Below are positions 16,175-24,802 of a stretch of DNA of 64,000 bases, piece after piece. Source of the DNA: Paramesorhizobium sp049065735 (GTDB taxonomy: Bacteria > Pseudomonadota > Alphaproteobacteria > Rhizobiales > Rhizobiaceae); NCBI RefSeq assembly GCF_049065735.1, contig NZ_JBAKHD010000003.1, positions 62,001-126,000 on the forward strand, in the 5' to 3' direction. The first letter of the stretch is position 1, and each line of letters starts with the position of its first letter. Under the pieces are notes generated by a model. The model saw nothing but the letters and a program-made list of their open reading frames with translations, searched no databases and was not told the DNA's origin. The translations under genes and the position numbers were made by a program.

Positions 16175-16813
16175 ATGACCCAGAAAACCGACCTTCTGCT
16201 TCCAATCCTCAAAGGCCAGCCGGTCATTCCGGTTCTGCTGATCGACAAGGCTTCCGATGCGGTTCCGCTGGCACGCGCCCTCGCGGCGGGTGGGCTGCCT
16301 GCCATCGAGATCACGCTCAGGACCGCCGCCGCGCTCGACGCCATCCGTGCCGTGGCTGAGGAGGTGCCGGAGGCGATTGTCGGTGCAGGCACGATCCTCA
16401 ATGCGCGCCAATACGAGGAAGCGGCCAAGGCCGGTTCGCGTTTCATCGTCAGCCCCGGCGTCACCGAGGCGATCCGTCAGGCCGCGCGCGATAGCGACGT
16501 CCCTCTCCTGCCCGGCAGCGTTACGCCGAGCGAGATCATGGCTGCGCGTGAAGACGGCTACACCCTTCTCAAATTCTTCCCCGCCGAACAGGCTGGCGGC
16601 GCGGCATTCCTGAAATCCCTCGCCTCCCCGCTCGCCGGAACCCTCTTCTGCCCGACCGGCGGCATCAGCCTCGCCAATGCCAAAACCTACCTCTCGCTGC
16701 CCAATGTCATCTGCGTCGGCGGCTCATGGGTCGCGCCGAAGGAACTGGTCGAAGCGGGCGAATGGGATAAGATCACCACGCTTGCGCGGGAAGCGGCGGG
16801 GTTGGCTGCTTAA
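16175..16813 (+). CDS. eda: 2-dehydro-3-deoxyphosphogluconate aldolase (KDPG/KHG aldolase)
   Basis: Splits 2-keto-3-deoxy-6-phosphogluconate into pyruvate and glyceraldehyde 3-phosphate in the Entner-Doudoroff pathway. The 212-residue class I aldolase has VIPVLLID, the catalytic Glu in LPAIEITLRT, VGAGTILN, the Schiff-base Lys in YTLLKFFPAEQAGG, and CPTGGIS. ATG 16175 has GGAG seven bases upstream; ATG 16169 is closer to that site and less likely. It stands alone, and a strong palindrome follows. Confidence 0.93.
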   Translation: MTQKTDLLLPILKGQPVIPVLLIDKASDAVPLARALAAGGLPAIEITLRTAAALDAIRAVAEEVPEAIVGAGTILNARQYEEAAKAGSRFIVSPGVTEAIRQAARDSDVPLLPGSVTPSEIMAAREDGYTLLKFFPAEQAGGAAFLKSLASPLAGTLFCPTGGISLANAKTYLSLPNVICVGGSWVAPKELVEAGEWDKITTLAREAAGLAA

Positions 16814-16834
16814 CCTTCGGGGACTGCGGTTACC

Positions 16835-16869
16835 CCTCATCCGACCGCGCGTAGCGCGGTCGGATGAGG
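16835..16869. terminator. bidirectional terminator-like palindrome
   Basis: A perfect 16-base inverted repeat (CCTCATCCGACCGCGC, GTA loop, exact complement) lies between the convergent eda and DUF882 genes. It lacks a clear T-run, so it may act as an mRNA 3'-end stabiliser or a transcript block for both genes. Confidence 0.55.
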
Positions 16870-16903
16870 TACTTGGCCCACCGCCTCAATCCTCCTCGCC
16901 AGC

Positions 16904-18841
16904 TCAGTTCGTCTCCGAAAACTTCGCGATCGACAGGAACGTCACGGCCTTACCGGAGAAGCGATTGGCTTTTTCCGTCGGCAGGTCGCGCTGGAAGCCG
17001 GCGGTGTAGACGGTGGTCGGCGCGGCGCGGAGCGCGTCGTTGCGCAGCGCCTTTCCGCCCGCCGGCGCAACCTTGGCGACCGGCGTCGCGGACATTGCCA
17101 GGCGCGATACCGGCACCGACGCCGCTGGCTGGACGACTGCCTCAGGCTCCCGCGCCTCGCCCGGATGGGGCTTGGCGCCCTTAGCCGTGGTTTTCACGCC
17201 CGTGTCGACCGCTGCGATAGCGCGAGCCTTGGGCGCGGCGTCTTGCAGCACCTTGCGCGGCATGGCGGCGGGCGTCACCGAAGCAACGATCTGGGGCGCG
17301 TGGTCCTCCGGCTCATCGGGCACGGGAATCACCTCCTCCTCAGGAGCGGCAAGCGCGACCTGCTGCGGCTGGGGCTGCGGCCTTTCCGGCGCGCTCTGCG
17401 GCAACGGATAGGCCGGTGTGTCGGCATGCGCCGCGGCAATCTGCGCAATCGCGTCATGCCTCGGCTCCGGTTCCTGCACGACAGCCTCGGCTGCCGCGGC
17501 GGCGGGCGCCGTTTCGGGACGCGGCGCAGGCACGACAGCAGAGGCAAGCGCCAGTGCGGGGTTCTCATGCTTTGGCTTGTTCATCGGCACCGGCACGAAA
17601 CCGTTCATCAGCGGATTGGGCGTGCTCGCGGCAGCCACCTGCTCCGGCGCGGCGGCGGCATTCGGCGCGCCATCCACGGCGGACGCACTCGGCACATAGC
17701 CGGTGGTGCCAGGCGCGGGCGGCTGCAGCGTGTTGGGCGGCGGCGCAACCATGGCAATCGCGGCCTGGGGCTTCTGGCCCGGCAGCGGCACGGCATAGGC
17801 AAGCGCCGGCTGCTCCACGGGCGTTCCCTCCGCCACGGCGGCAGCGGGACGCGGCGCGTCGAGCGGACGCGGAACCTCGCGCGGCGGCAGGGCGGCGACA
17901 AGCGTCTGTTGCGGCGGTTCAGGCAAAGGCTGGGGCTGCGGCGCCGGGGCGCGGGCGACGGGAGCGGCGGGCTCAGGCGCTTCTTCGGCCATGGGCGCTC
18001 TCGGTGCCGTGCGCGTCGGGCGCGCAGCGGAAGCCACCATGGTTCCGCCGCCGGATTCGCTGATATCCTCTTCCTCGTCAGCGCCGCCGCCGAAGAGCAT
18101 GGCCAGCAGGCTCTTGCTCTTGCGTGGGCTTGCGCTCGCCATCATCACCCCGCTGCCAGACTGGCGGGCCTCATAGGCGGCAAGCGCCGCCTCATAGCCC
18201 GGCAATGGCTTGCCGTCGGTCGGCAGATGCAGGGTCTTACCATCGGGGAAGAGCGCCAGCAGCTCGCGGCGGCTCATGCGCGGCCAATGGCGGACGTTGC
18301 CGACATCCATATGCACGAAGGGCGAGCCCGAGCGCGGATAATAGCCGACGCCGCCCGACTGATAGCGCATGCCGATGGCACGCAGCTTGGCAAGCGGCAC
18401 GCCGGGGATATAGAAATCCATCGCCTTGCCGAGCATGTGCTGGCTCTTCTTCGCCACGCCGCGCGTGCGTGAGCGCAGCATCGAGTTGGTCGCGGGCGAG
18501 CGATAGGCGGAGACGACATGGATATAATCGCGCGCGCCGCTGGCTTTGTAGACCTGCCAGACGAGATCGAAGAGGCGCGGGTCCATCTTCGTGGGCTCGT
18601 TGCGGCGCCAGTCACGCAGGAAACGGTTGAGCTGATTGAGGCCGCTCGGAATGTAGCGCCCGTCCTTCTTGAAGGTAATCTCCGCCCGCTCCTTGGTGTG
18701 AACATAATAGAGCTTGAGCGTCCGGGTCTCCGCCGACGCAAGCGAAGGCGCGAGAATTACGGTAAGGAAGGCGATCCATAGCACGCGGCGCGCACGCACC
18801 GCTGCATAAATCCCCCTGAGTGCCGAAATACAGTCCGTCAA
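16904..18841 (-). CDS. DUF882 (YcbK/MepK-like) cell-wall protein with Ala/Pro-rich tail
   Basis: Exported 645-residue protein. An N-terminal hydrophobic segment ends PSLASAETR. Residues about 40-220 form a DUF882/peptidase M15-like domain with metal ligands visible as SAYRSPATN, KSQHMLGKAMDFYI (His and Asp) and FVHMDVGNVRHW (His); this family cleaves peptidoglycan cross-links. Residues about 230-620 are low-complexity Ala/Pro/Glu-rich sequence with no recognisable domain, unusually long for the family, probably an envelope-spanning or wall-anchoring tail. The region shows open frames on the other strand, which are shadows. Confidence 0.8.
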   Translation of the reverse strand: MTDCISALRGIYAAVRARRVLWIAFLTVILAPSLASAETRTLKLYYVHTKERAEITFKKDGRYIPSGLNQLNRFLRDWRRNEPTKMDPRLFDLVWQVYKASGARDYIHVVSAYRSPATNSMLRSRTRGVAKKSQHMLGKAMDFYIPGVPLAKLRAIGMRYQSGGVGYYPRSGSPFVHMDVGNVRHWPRMSRRELLALFPDGKTLHLPTDGKPLPGYEAALAAYEARQSGSGVMMASASPRKSKSLLAMLFGGGADEEEDISESGGGTMVASAARPTRTAPRAPMAEEAPEPAAPVARAPAPQPQPLPEPPQQTLVAALPPREVPRPLDAPRPAAAVAEGTPVEQPALAYAVPLPGQKPQAAIAMVAPPPNTLQPPAPGTTGYVPSASAVDGAPNAAAAPEQVAAASTPNPLMNGFVPVPMNKPKHENPALALASAVVPAPRPETAPAAAAAEAVVQEPEPRHDAIAQIAAAHADTPAYPLPQSAPERPQPQPQQVALAAPEEEVIPVPDEPEDHAPQIVASVTPAAMPRKVLQDAAPKARAIAAVDTGVKTTAKGAKPHPGEAREPEAVVQPAASVPVSRLAMSATPVAKVAPAGGKALRNDALRAAPTTVYTAGFQRDLPTEKANRFSGKAVTFLSIAKFSETN

Positions 18842-19054
18842 TTGCGTAGCCTTGCCATTCTAGCAGTCCCCGAAGGCTGGACTATCGGATTAATGGTTAA
18901 TGGACGTTTATTGAAGACCGAATACGTTTATAGAATGGCAAAAAAGGCACACCGCAGCATTCATTTTATACCATGGTAAATGGCTTGTTAACAAGCTTCC
19001 GTACGCGCTAATTTGCGCAGGTTATAATCCGCTGCGGGGCGACCGGCATCGCGG

Positions 19055-20587
19055 TTAGAACGGCTCGTCCGGCGAGCGCTCGGTGTCGGACGAATCCTCC
19101 GCGGCCTCGTTCCCTCCTCCCGCATCGATGCCGTAATCCTTGAGCTTGCGGTAAAGCGTCGAGCGCCCGATGCCGAGCCGCCGCGCCACTTCGCTCATCT
19201 GGCCGCCATAATGTGCGATGGCGAGGCGGATCATCGCCTCCTCCATCTCGGCGAGTGGGCGCACATGCCCGCGCCCGTCCAGACCCTGCACTTGGCCGAA
19301 TTTTTCCGCCCCTGCCTGGCTTTCCGCCATGGGCTGGGGTGGCTCCCTCCCCGCCTGCTGCGCAAGCGGCGGCCGCTCTCCGGCAAGCCCGCCCGCCAGC
19401 GCCTGTATCTGCGGAAAATCGTCCGCCGTCAGCTCCGTCCCTTCGCACAGCACCACCGCGCGAAACACCGCATTTTCCAATTGCCGGATATTACCGGGCC
19501 AGTCATAAGCTGCCAGCAGTGCCAGCGCCGAGGGGGCGATGCCCTTAATATGCGGCCGCCCCTCCTCCGCTGTGAACCGCGCCAGGAAATGGCGCACCAG
19601 CACGGGAATATCCTCGCTCCGCTTGCGCAGGGGCGGCAGGGAAATGGGGAATACATGTAGCCGGTAGAACAGATCCTCGCGGAACTGCCCGCTCTTCACC
19701 AAATCGATGAGATTGCGGTTCGTCGCCGATATCAGCCTTATATCCACTTTCACCGGCTTCTTGCTGCCGATGGGGTCAACCTCACCCTCCTGCACGGCGC
19801 GCAAGAGCTTCACCTGCAGTTCTGGCGATAACTCGCCCACTTCGTCCAAGAACAGTGTACCGCCATCGGCCTCGACGAATTTGCCTAGATGCTTCTCGGT
19901 GGCCCCGGTAAAGGCTCCCTTTTCATGGCCGAACAGAATGCTCTCCGCCAGATTGTCCGGGATTGCCCCGCAATTGACGGTGATGAACGGCTTGCCGCGC
20001 CGCTCGCCCGAACCCTGGATCGCACGCGCCAGCATCTCCTTGCCGACGCCGGATTCCCCTTCGATGAGAATGGGAATGTTTGAGGCCGCCGCCTTCTGCC
20101 CCAGCTTGACGACGCGCTCCATCGCCTCGCTGCGCGCCGCAAGGTCGCGGAAGGTGAGCCGTCCTTCCGCCGAATGGCGGATGCGCTTGATCTCCCCTTC
20201 TAACGCTCCCAGCTTCAGCGCATTGCCGATGGAGACCTGCAGCCGCTCGGGCGAAACGGGCTTCACCACGAAATCGAACGCGCCGAGCCGCATCGCCGTG
20301 ATGACCGTGTCGAGCCCGCCCTGCGCCGTCTGCACGATGACCGGAACGGACACCCCGCCCTCGCGCATGCGCTTGAGGATCGTGAAGCCATCCATGTCGG
20401 GCATGACGAGATCGAGGATGACGAGCGAAATCTCTTTGCGGTAGCGCAACAGCCCCAGCGCCGCCTGCCCGCCATCCGCAAGGATGGTTCTATATCCCAT
20501 GCGCAGCACCGCGGCTTCCAGCAGGCGGCGCTGGACCGGATCGTCATCAACGATAAGAATGGGACCGGCCATGGAATATGTTTTCAT
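19055..20587 (-). CDS. sigma-54-dependent response regulator (NtrC family)
   Basis: A 510-residue activator: receiver domain at about residues 8-125 (ILIVDDDPVQRR acid pocket, phospho-Asp in LVILDLVMPDMDG, Lys in VVKPVSPERL); AAA+ domain at about 150-390 with Walker A GESGVGKEML, the sigma-54 contact loop GAFTGA, Walker B GGTLFLDEVGEL; and a Fis-type helix-turn-helix near the C-terminus (MSEVARRLGIGRSTLYRKLKDYGI). It should activate sigma-54 promoters on phosphorylation. No histidine kinase is adjacent, so it is an orphan here. Divergent from pepF. Confidence 0.9.
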   Translation of the reverse strand: MKTYSMAGPILIVDDDPVQRRLLEAAVLRMGYRTILADGGQAALGLLRYRKEISLVILDLVMPDMDGFTILKRMREGGVSVPVIVQTAQGGLDTVITAMRLGAFDFVVKPVSPERLQVSIGNALKLGALEGEIKRIRHSAEGRLTFRDLAARSEAMERVVKLGQKAAASNIPILIEGESGVGKEMLARAIQGSGERRGKPFITVNCGAIPDNLAESILFGHEKGAFTGATEKHLGKFVEADGGTLFLDEVGELSPELQVKLLRAVQEGEVDPIGSKKPVKVDIRLISATNRNLIDLVKSGQFREDLFYRLHVFPISLPPLRKRSEDIPVLVRHFLARFTAEEGRPHIKGIAPSALALLAAYDWPGNIRQLENAVFRAVVLCEGTELTADDFPQIQALAGGLAGERPPLAQQAGREPPQPMAESQAGAEKFGQVQGLDGRGHVRPLAEMEEAMIRLAIAHYGGQMSEVARRLGIGRSTLYRKLKDYGIDAGGGNEAAEDSSDTERSPDEPF

Positions 20588-20809
20588 CTGACATAAATCG
20601 GAACTGGATCAACATGGCCGAGGAATCTAAACAAAAAGCCGCCAGCAACGCTTGCTTTTGACTAAAATGCGTTTCGCATCCCGGCCCTTTCGATTTTGAA
20701 ATTCGTCTTACGGCCTGTATCGGTTTAATACGGATTTCAAAATCGGGACGCTGGCCGCAGCGCCCATGCACTGAACCATAGTATGAATGGCGAATTTAAG
20801 GAACCTCTC

Positions 20810-22663
20810 ATGAATAGCTCCCCGGAACTTGCCCGCCAATCTATAGGGAACGAGGCTGCCGCCGCATGGCCGCAGGCTCAAAATCTGGGCGATCTGCCGG
20901 AATGGAACCTCGCCGACCTCTATCCCGCGATGGATTCCGTCGAACTTGCCTCTGATATGGAAAAGGCCGCCCGCGACGCCGCGGCTTTTGAGGAACGCTG
21001 GAAGGGCAAGCTCGCAGCGGAAGCGGCAAAGCCCGATGGCGGAGACCTGGCGGAACCCATCAAGGCCTTCGAGGCGCTGGAAGAGCTGATGGGCCGTATC
21101 TACTCCTATGCCAGCCTGCTCTATGCGGGCGACACATCCGATCCCAAGCGCGCCAAATTCTATGGTGACGTGCAGGGGAAGATGACGGATGCCAGCCGTC
21201 ACCTGATCTTCTTCGGACTGGAACTCAACCAGATCGACGATGCTGTAATCGAAAAGGCGATGAACGCCAACCCCGCCATCGGCCATTACCGCCCTTGGCT
21301 CGTGGACTTACGCAAGGACAAGCCCTATCAGCTGGAAGACCGCATCGAGCAGCTGTTCCATGAAAAGTCGGTGACCGGCTATAGCGCCTGGAACCGCCTG
21401 TTCGACGAGACGATGACGGCGCTACGCTTCAAGGTCGACGGCGAGGAACTGCCTATCGAGCCGACGCTCAACCTGTTGCAGGACCCCGACGGCGCGGTGC
21501 GCAAGAAGGCATCCGAGGCGCTGGCCGAGACCTTCAAAGCGAACTTGCGCACCTTCACGCTCATCACCAACACGCTGGCCAAGGACAAGGAGATTTCCGA
21601 CCGCTGGCGCGGCTTCAAAGACATCGCCGACTCCCGCCATTTGGCGAACCGCGTCGAGCCGGAAGTGGTGGATGCCCTGGCGAAAGCCGTACGTGAAGCC
21701 TATCCGCGCCTGTCGCACCGCTATTACGCGATGAAGGCGAAATGGCTTGGCCTGCCGGTTCTCGAAAACTGGGACCGTAACGCCCCCCTGCCCGAGACGC
21801 CGCAGGCGGTGATCCCATGGGACGAGGCGAAGGCGACGGTGCTGTCAGCCTATGCCGGCTTCGCCCCTCAAATGGCCGATATCGCTCGAGACTTCTTCGA
21901 CAGGAAATGGATCGACGCGCCGACCCGACCCGGCAAAGCCCCCGGCGCCTTCGCGCACCCGACCGTGCCCTCTGCCCACCCCTATGTGCTCCTCAACTAC
22001 ATGGGCAAGCCGCGCGATGTGATGACGCTGGCCCATGAGCTCGGCCATGGTGTCCATCAGGTGCTGGCGGGCAGGCAAGGCGCGCTGATGGCCTCGACGC
22101 CACTGACGCTGGCCGAAACCGCCTCCGTCTTCGGCGAAATGCTGACCTTCCGCTCGCTGCTTGAGCGTACAACGGATAAGCGCGAGCGCAAGGCGATGCT
22201 GGCGCAGAAGGCCGAGGACATGATCAACACAGTCGTCCGTCAGATCGCCTTCTACGAATTCGAGCGCCGGGTGCATACCGAGCGCCGCAATGGCGAGCTG
22301 ACGGCGGAGCGCATCGGCGAAATCTGGCTCGACGTACAGCGCGAAAGCCTTGGCGACGCCGTGCGGCTCAATCCGGGCTATGAGACCTTCTGGACCTATA
22401 TCCCGCACTTCATCCATTCGCCGTTCTACGTCTACGCCTATGCCTTCGGCGACTGCCTGGTGAACTCGCTCTACGCCGTTTACCAGAACAGCGAGAAGGG
22501 CTTTCAGGAGAAATATTTCGAGATGCTGAAAGCGGGCGGCACGAAGCATCACAAGGAACTGCTCGCGCCGTTCGGGCTCGATGCGTCCGATCCTGGCTTT
22601 TGGCAGAAGGGGCTGTCGGTGATCGAGGGGATTATTGATGAGTTGGAGGGGATGGAGGGGTAA
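20810..22663 (+). CDS. pepF: oligoendopeptidase F, M3 family
   Basis: Cytoplasmic zinc metallopeptidase that degrades oligopeptides, 617 residues. The active site reads TLAHELGHGVHQ (HExxH at about residues 409-413) with the third ligand Glu in LAETASVFGEML. The N-terminal part (WNLADLYPAMDS) and the C-terminal YAYAFGDCLVNSLY block match PepF/M3B. ATG 20810 has AAGGAA seven bases upstream, whereas ATG 20783 has no ribosome site. It is followed by a repeat and pabB. Confidence 0.92.
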   Translation: MNSSPELARQSIGNEAAAAWPQAQNLGDLPEWNLADLYPAMDSVELASDMEKAARDAAAFEERWKGKLAAEAAKPDGGDLAEPIKAFEALEELMGRIYSYASLLYAGDTSDPKRAKFYGDVQGKMTDASRHLIFFGLELNQIDDAVIEKAMNANPAIGHYRPWLVDLRKDKPYQLEDRIEQLFHEKSVTGYSAWNRLFDETMTALRFKVDGEELPIEPTLNLLQDPDGAVRKKASEALAETFKANLRTFTLITNTLAKDKEISDRWRGFKDIADSRHLANRVEPEVVDALAKAVREAYPRLSHRYYAMKAKWLGLPVLENWDRNAPLPETPQAVIPWDEAKATVLSAYAGFAPQMADIARDFFDRKWIDAPTRPGKAPGAFAHPTVPSAHPYVLLNYMGKPRDVMTLAHELGHGVHQVLAGRQGALMASTPLTLAETASVFGEMLTFRSLLERTTDKRERKAMLAQKAEDMINTVVRQIAFYEFERRVHTERRNGELTAERIGEIWLDVQRESLGDAVRLNPGYETFWTYIPHFIHSPFYVYAYAFGDCLVNSLYAVYQNSEKGFQEKYFEMLKAGGTKHHKELLAPFGLDASDPGFWQKGLSVIEGIIDELEGMEG

Positions 22664-22683
22664 AATCCGGATACTTTAAATAT

Positions 22684-22882
22684 GGAAACGCTGGAGCTCT
22701 ACGTCGCCCCCCTCTGCCCTGCCGGGCATCTCCCCCGCAAGGGGGGAGATTGGCCTTCATCGCTGACAGCGCACAACCTGCAACGCCTGCGATTGGCGAA
22801 AGCGGGCCTGATTGCTGATCTCCCCCCTTGCGGGGGAGATGCCCGGCAGGGCAGAGGGGGGCGCTGTCCCGCCAGCGTTTCC
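22684..22882. repeat. dispersed palindromic repeat, family B copy 2, with terminal inverted repeats
   Basis: A 199-base element bounded by an exact 11-base inverted repeat: GGAAACGCTGG (22684-22694) and CCAGCGTTTCC (22872-22882). Inside are CCCTGCCGGGCATCTCCCCC and its inverse, plus GGGGGGAGAT and ATCTCCCCCC arms. It lies seven bases before pabB, so it replaces most of that gene's 5' region. Noncoding, with MITE-like organisation. Confidence 0.8.
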
Positions 22883-22888
22883 AATTAA

Positions 22889-24031
22889 ATGGGGTACCCC
22901 TACATCCTCTTCCGCGATGATCCCGCCCAGCGCGAACTCCTCTTCGCCGAGCCATCGCAACTCATAACCGCCGAGAGCGCCAACGATTTCGAACCGGCCT
23001 TCGCCGCCTTGCAATCCGCCCATGAAGCGGGAAAATGGCTGGCGGGCTATCTCTCCTACGAAGCGGGCTATCTGCTCGAACCGAAACTCGCCCCCCGTCT
23101 CCCTTCCAATCGGCGCGCGCCGCTTCTCTGCTTCGGCGTTTTCGACGGCCCATCGGACCTCGCCCTGCCCGACCGCAAGCCGCGGAACGAGCCATTCCTC
23201 ACGGAGGCCCGCGCCGCATGGACTTTCGACGAATACGAAAAACGTTTCGCCCGCCTCCACAGTCACTTGCGCGAGGGTGATTGCTATCAGGGCAATCTGA
23301 CCTTTCCCGTCCATGCAAGCTGGTCGGGCGATCCGCTCGCCGCCTTCGATGCCCTGACCGCCCGTCAGCCGGTGCGCTACGGCGCGTTCTGTAACCTCGG
23401 CGGCCCGATCATCCTGTCGCGCTCGCCGGAACTCTTCTTCGACGTCGACAATGACGGCTGGATCGAAACCCACCCCATGAAGGGCACGACGCCGCGCGGA
23501 AAAACGCCCGACGAAGACGACCGCCTCCGCGATTTCCTGATCCACGATCCTAAAAGCCAAGCGGAAAACCGCATGATTGTCGATCTCCTGCGCAACGACA
23601 TATCATTGATCAGCGATCCCGCGAGCCTATATGTGCCGGAGCTTTTCAAGGTCGAGCGCTATCCGACCGTCCATCAGATGGTGTCGAAAGTACGCGCCCG
23701 CCTCAACCCGGGCCTCACCCTTCGCGCCATCTTCGCGGCGCTTTTTCCTTGCGGCTCGATAACCGGCGCGCCGAAGATCCGTGCCATGGAAATCCTGTCC
23801 GAGCTTGAAGAAGCCCCGCGCGATGTATATTGCGGAGCGATTGGCTGGATAGGGCCGCAGGGCCGGATGCGCTTCAACGTGGCCATCCGCACCATTTCGC
23901 TCTATCCTGACGGCAATGCCACTTTCAACATCGGCGGCGGAATCGTGTTCGATTCCACCCCGAAGGCGGAGTATGAGGAATGTCTTCTGAAAGCCCGGTT
24001 CGCAACGGGAACGGTCCCGATTACGAACTGA
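22889..24031 (+). CDS. pabB: aminodeoxychorismate synthase component I
   Basis: With a glutaminase subunit, aminates chorismate to 4-amino-4-deoxychorismate for folate synthesis. The 380-residue protein is the short form. Visible chorismate-enzyme motifs are LSRSPELFF, HPMKGTTPRGKTPDEDD, ENRMIVDLLRNDIS, VHQMVSKVRA, FPCGSITGAPKIRAMEI and GGGIVFDSTPKAEYEE. ATG 22889 follows the family B repeat directly and lacks a strong ribosome site. It overlaps the downstream aminotransferase gene by 52 bases, so the two are translated together as in PabB-PabC pairs. The glutaminase (PabA) is not in the window. Confidence 0.9.
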   Translation: MGYPYILFRDDPAQRELLFAEPSQLITAESANDFEPAFAALQSAHEAGKWLAGYLSYEAGYLLEPKLAPRLPSNRRAPLLCFGVFDGPSDLALPDRKPRNEPFLTEARAAWTFDEYEKRFARLHSHLREGDCYQGNLTFPVHASWSGDPLAAFDALTARQPVRYGAFCNLGGPIILSRSPELFFDVDNDGWIETHPMKGTTPRGKTPDEDDRLRDFLIHDPKSQAENRMIVDLLRNDISLISDPASLYVPELFKVERYPTVHQMVSKVRARLNPGLTLRAIFAALFPCGSITGAPKIRAMEILSELEEAPRDVYCGAIGWIGPQGRMRFNVAIRTISLYPDGNATFNIGGGIVFDSTPKAEYEECLLKARFATGTVPITN

Positions 24032-24639
24032 TCGAAACGCTGCGATGGGAGCCGCTTTGTGGCTTCCTGCGGCTGCAACGGCATCTTGCGCGGCTGGAGC
24101 ATTCCGCCCGCGCGCTGGGCTTCCCCTTCGACGAGACGACAATCCGCGCCAAGCTGGAAAGCGTTGCAAGGGGCGATCAGGCGCTGCGCGTCCGCCTGGC
24201 GCTCGATTTGGGCGGCACCGTCAGCGTCGCCGCGCAACCTTTCACCCCGCTTTCCCCTGATACGGTCTGGCGCGTCGCCATCGCCCGCACCCGGCTCGAC
24301 AGGAAGGACCCGCTGCTGCACCACAAGACGACGCGGCGGCAAATCTACGAGGCGGCGCGGGCCGAATTCTCCCGCGATGACGTGGACGAGGTGATCCTCC
24401 TCAACAATGAGGGCCGCGTCTGCGAAGGCACCATTACCTCCGTCTTCGCCGACCATGGCGGCACCTGCTGCGCCACCCCGGCGCTCGACTGTGGCCTCCT
24501 CCCCGGCATCCTGCGCGGAGAACTCCTCGCCGGCGGCATCGTCCAGGAGGCGGAACTCACCGAAGACGATCTGCGCAAGGCGAAGAACATCCTCGTCGGC
24601 AATTCGCTGCGCGGGTTGATCCGGGCGCGGCTGTTGTAA
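23980..24639 (+). CDS. pabC: aminotransferase class IV, probable aminodeoxychorismate lyase
   Basis: A 219-residue PLP fold-type IV enzyme. Family features include ETLRWEP, the PLP lysine in HHKTTRRQIYEAAR, EVILLNNEGRVCEGTITSVFA and the terminal block GILRGELLAGGIVQEAELTEDDLRKA. PabC releases pyruvate from aminodeoxychorismate to give p-aminobenzoate; the tight overlap with pabB makes that role far more likely than branched-chain or D-amino acid transamination. ATG 23980 has GAGGA just upstream inside pabB. Confidence 0.85.
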   Translation: MSSESPVRNGNGPDYELIETLRWEPLCGFLRLQRHLARLEHSARALGFPFDETTIRAKLESVARGDQALRVRLALDLGGTVSVAAQPFTPLSPDTVWRVAIARTRLDRKDPLLHHKTTRRQIYEAARAEFSRDDVDEVILLNNEGRVCEGTITSVFADHGGTCCATPALDCGLLPGILRGELLAGGIVQEAELTEDDLRKAKNILVGNSLRGLIRARLL

Positions 24640-24802
24640 ACTGCCCGAAAATTAACGCTCTTTACTCATCTGCATTCAAATGATGCAGGGAGAACGCATT
24701 GCCGCACTTTATTGTGACGGCAATCTGTGATTTAGCCGATATGGAACCCTCAAGAAGGACATCCTGCACGAAACATCGAACCCCAGATCGGAGATACTGG
24801 AA

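Noticed and set aside
17165..18472. 435-codon plus-strand frame opposite the DUF882 gene
   Set aside because: Arg/Gly/His-rich mirror of Ala/Pro codons; no start signal.
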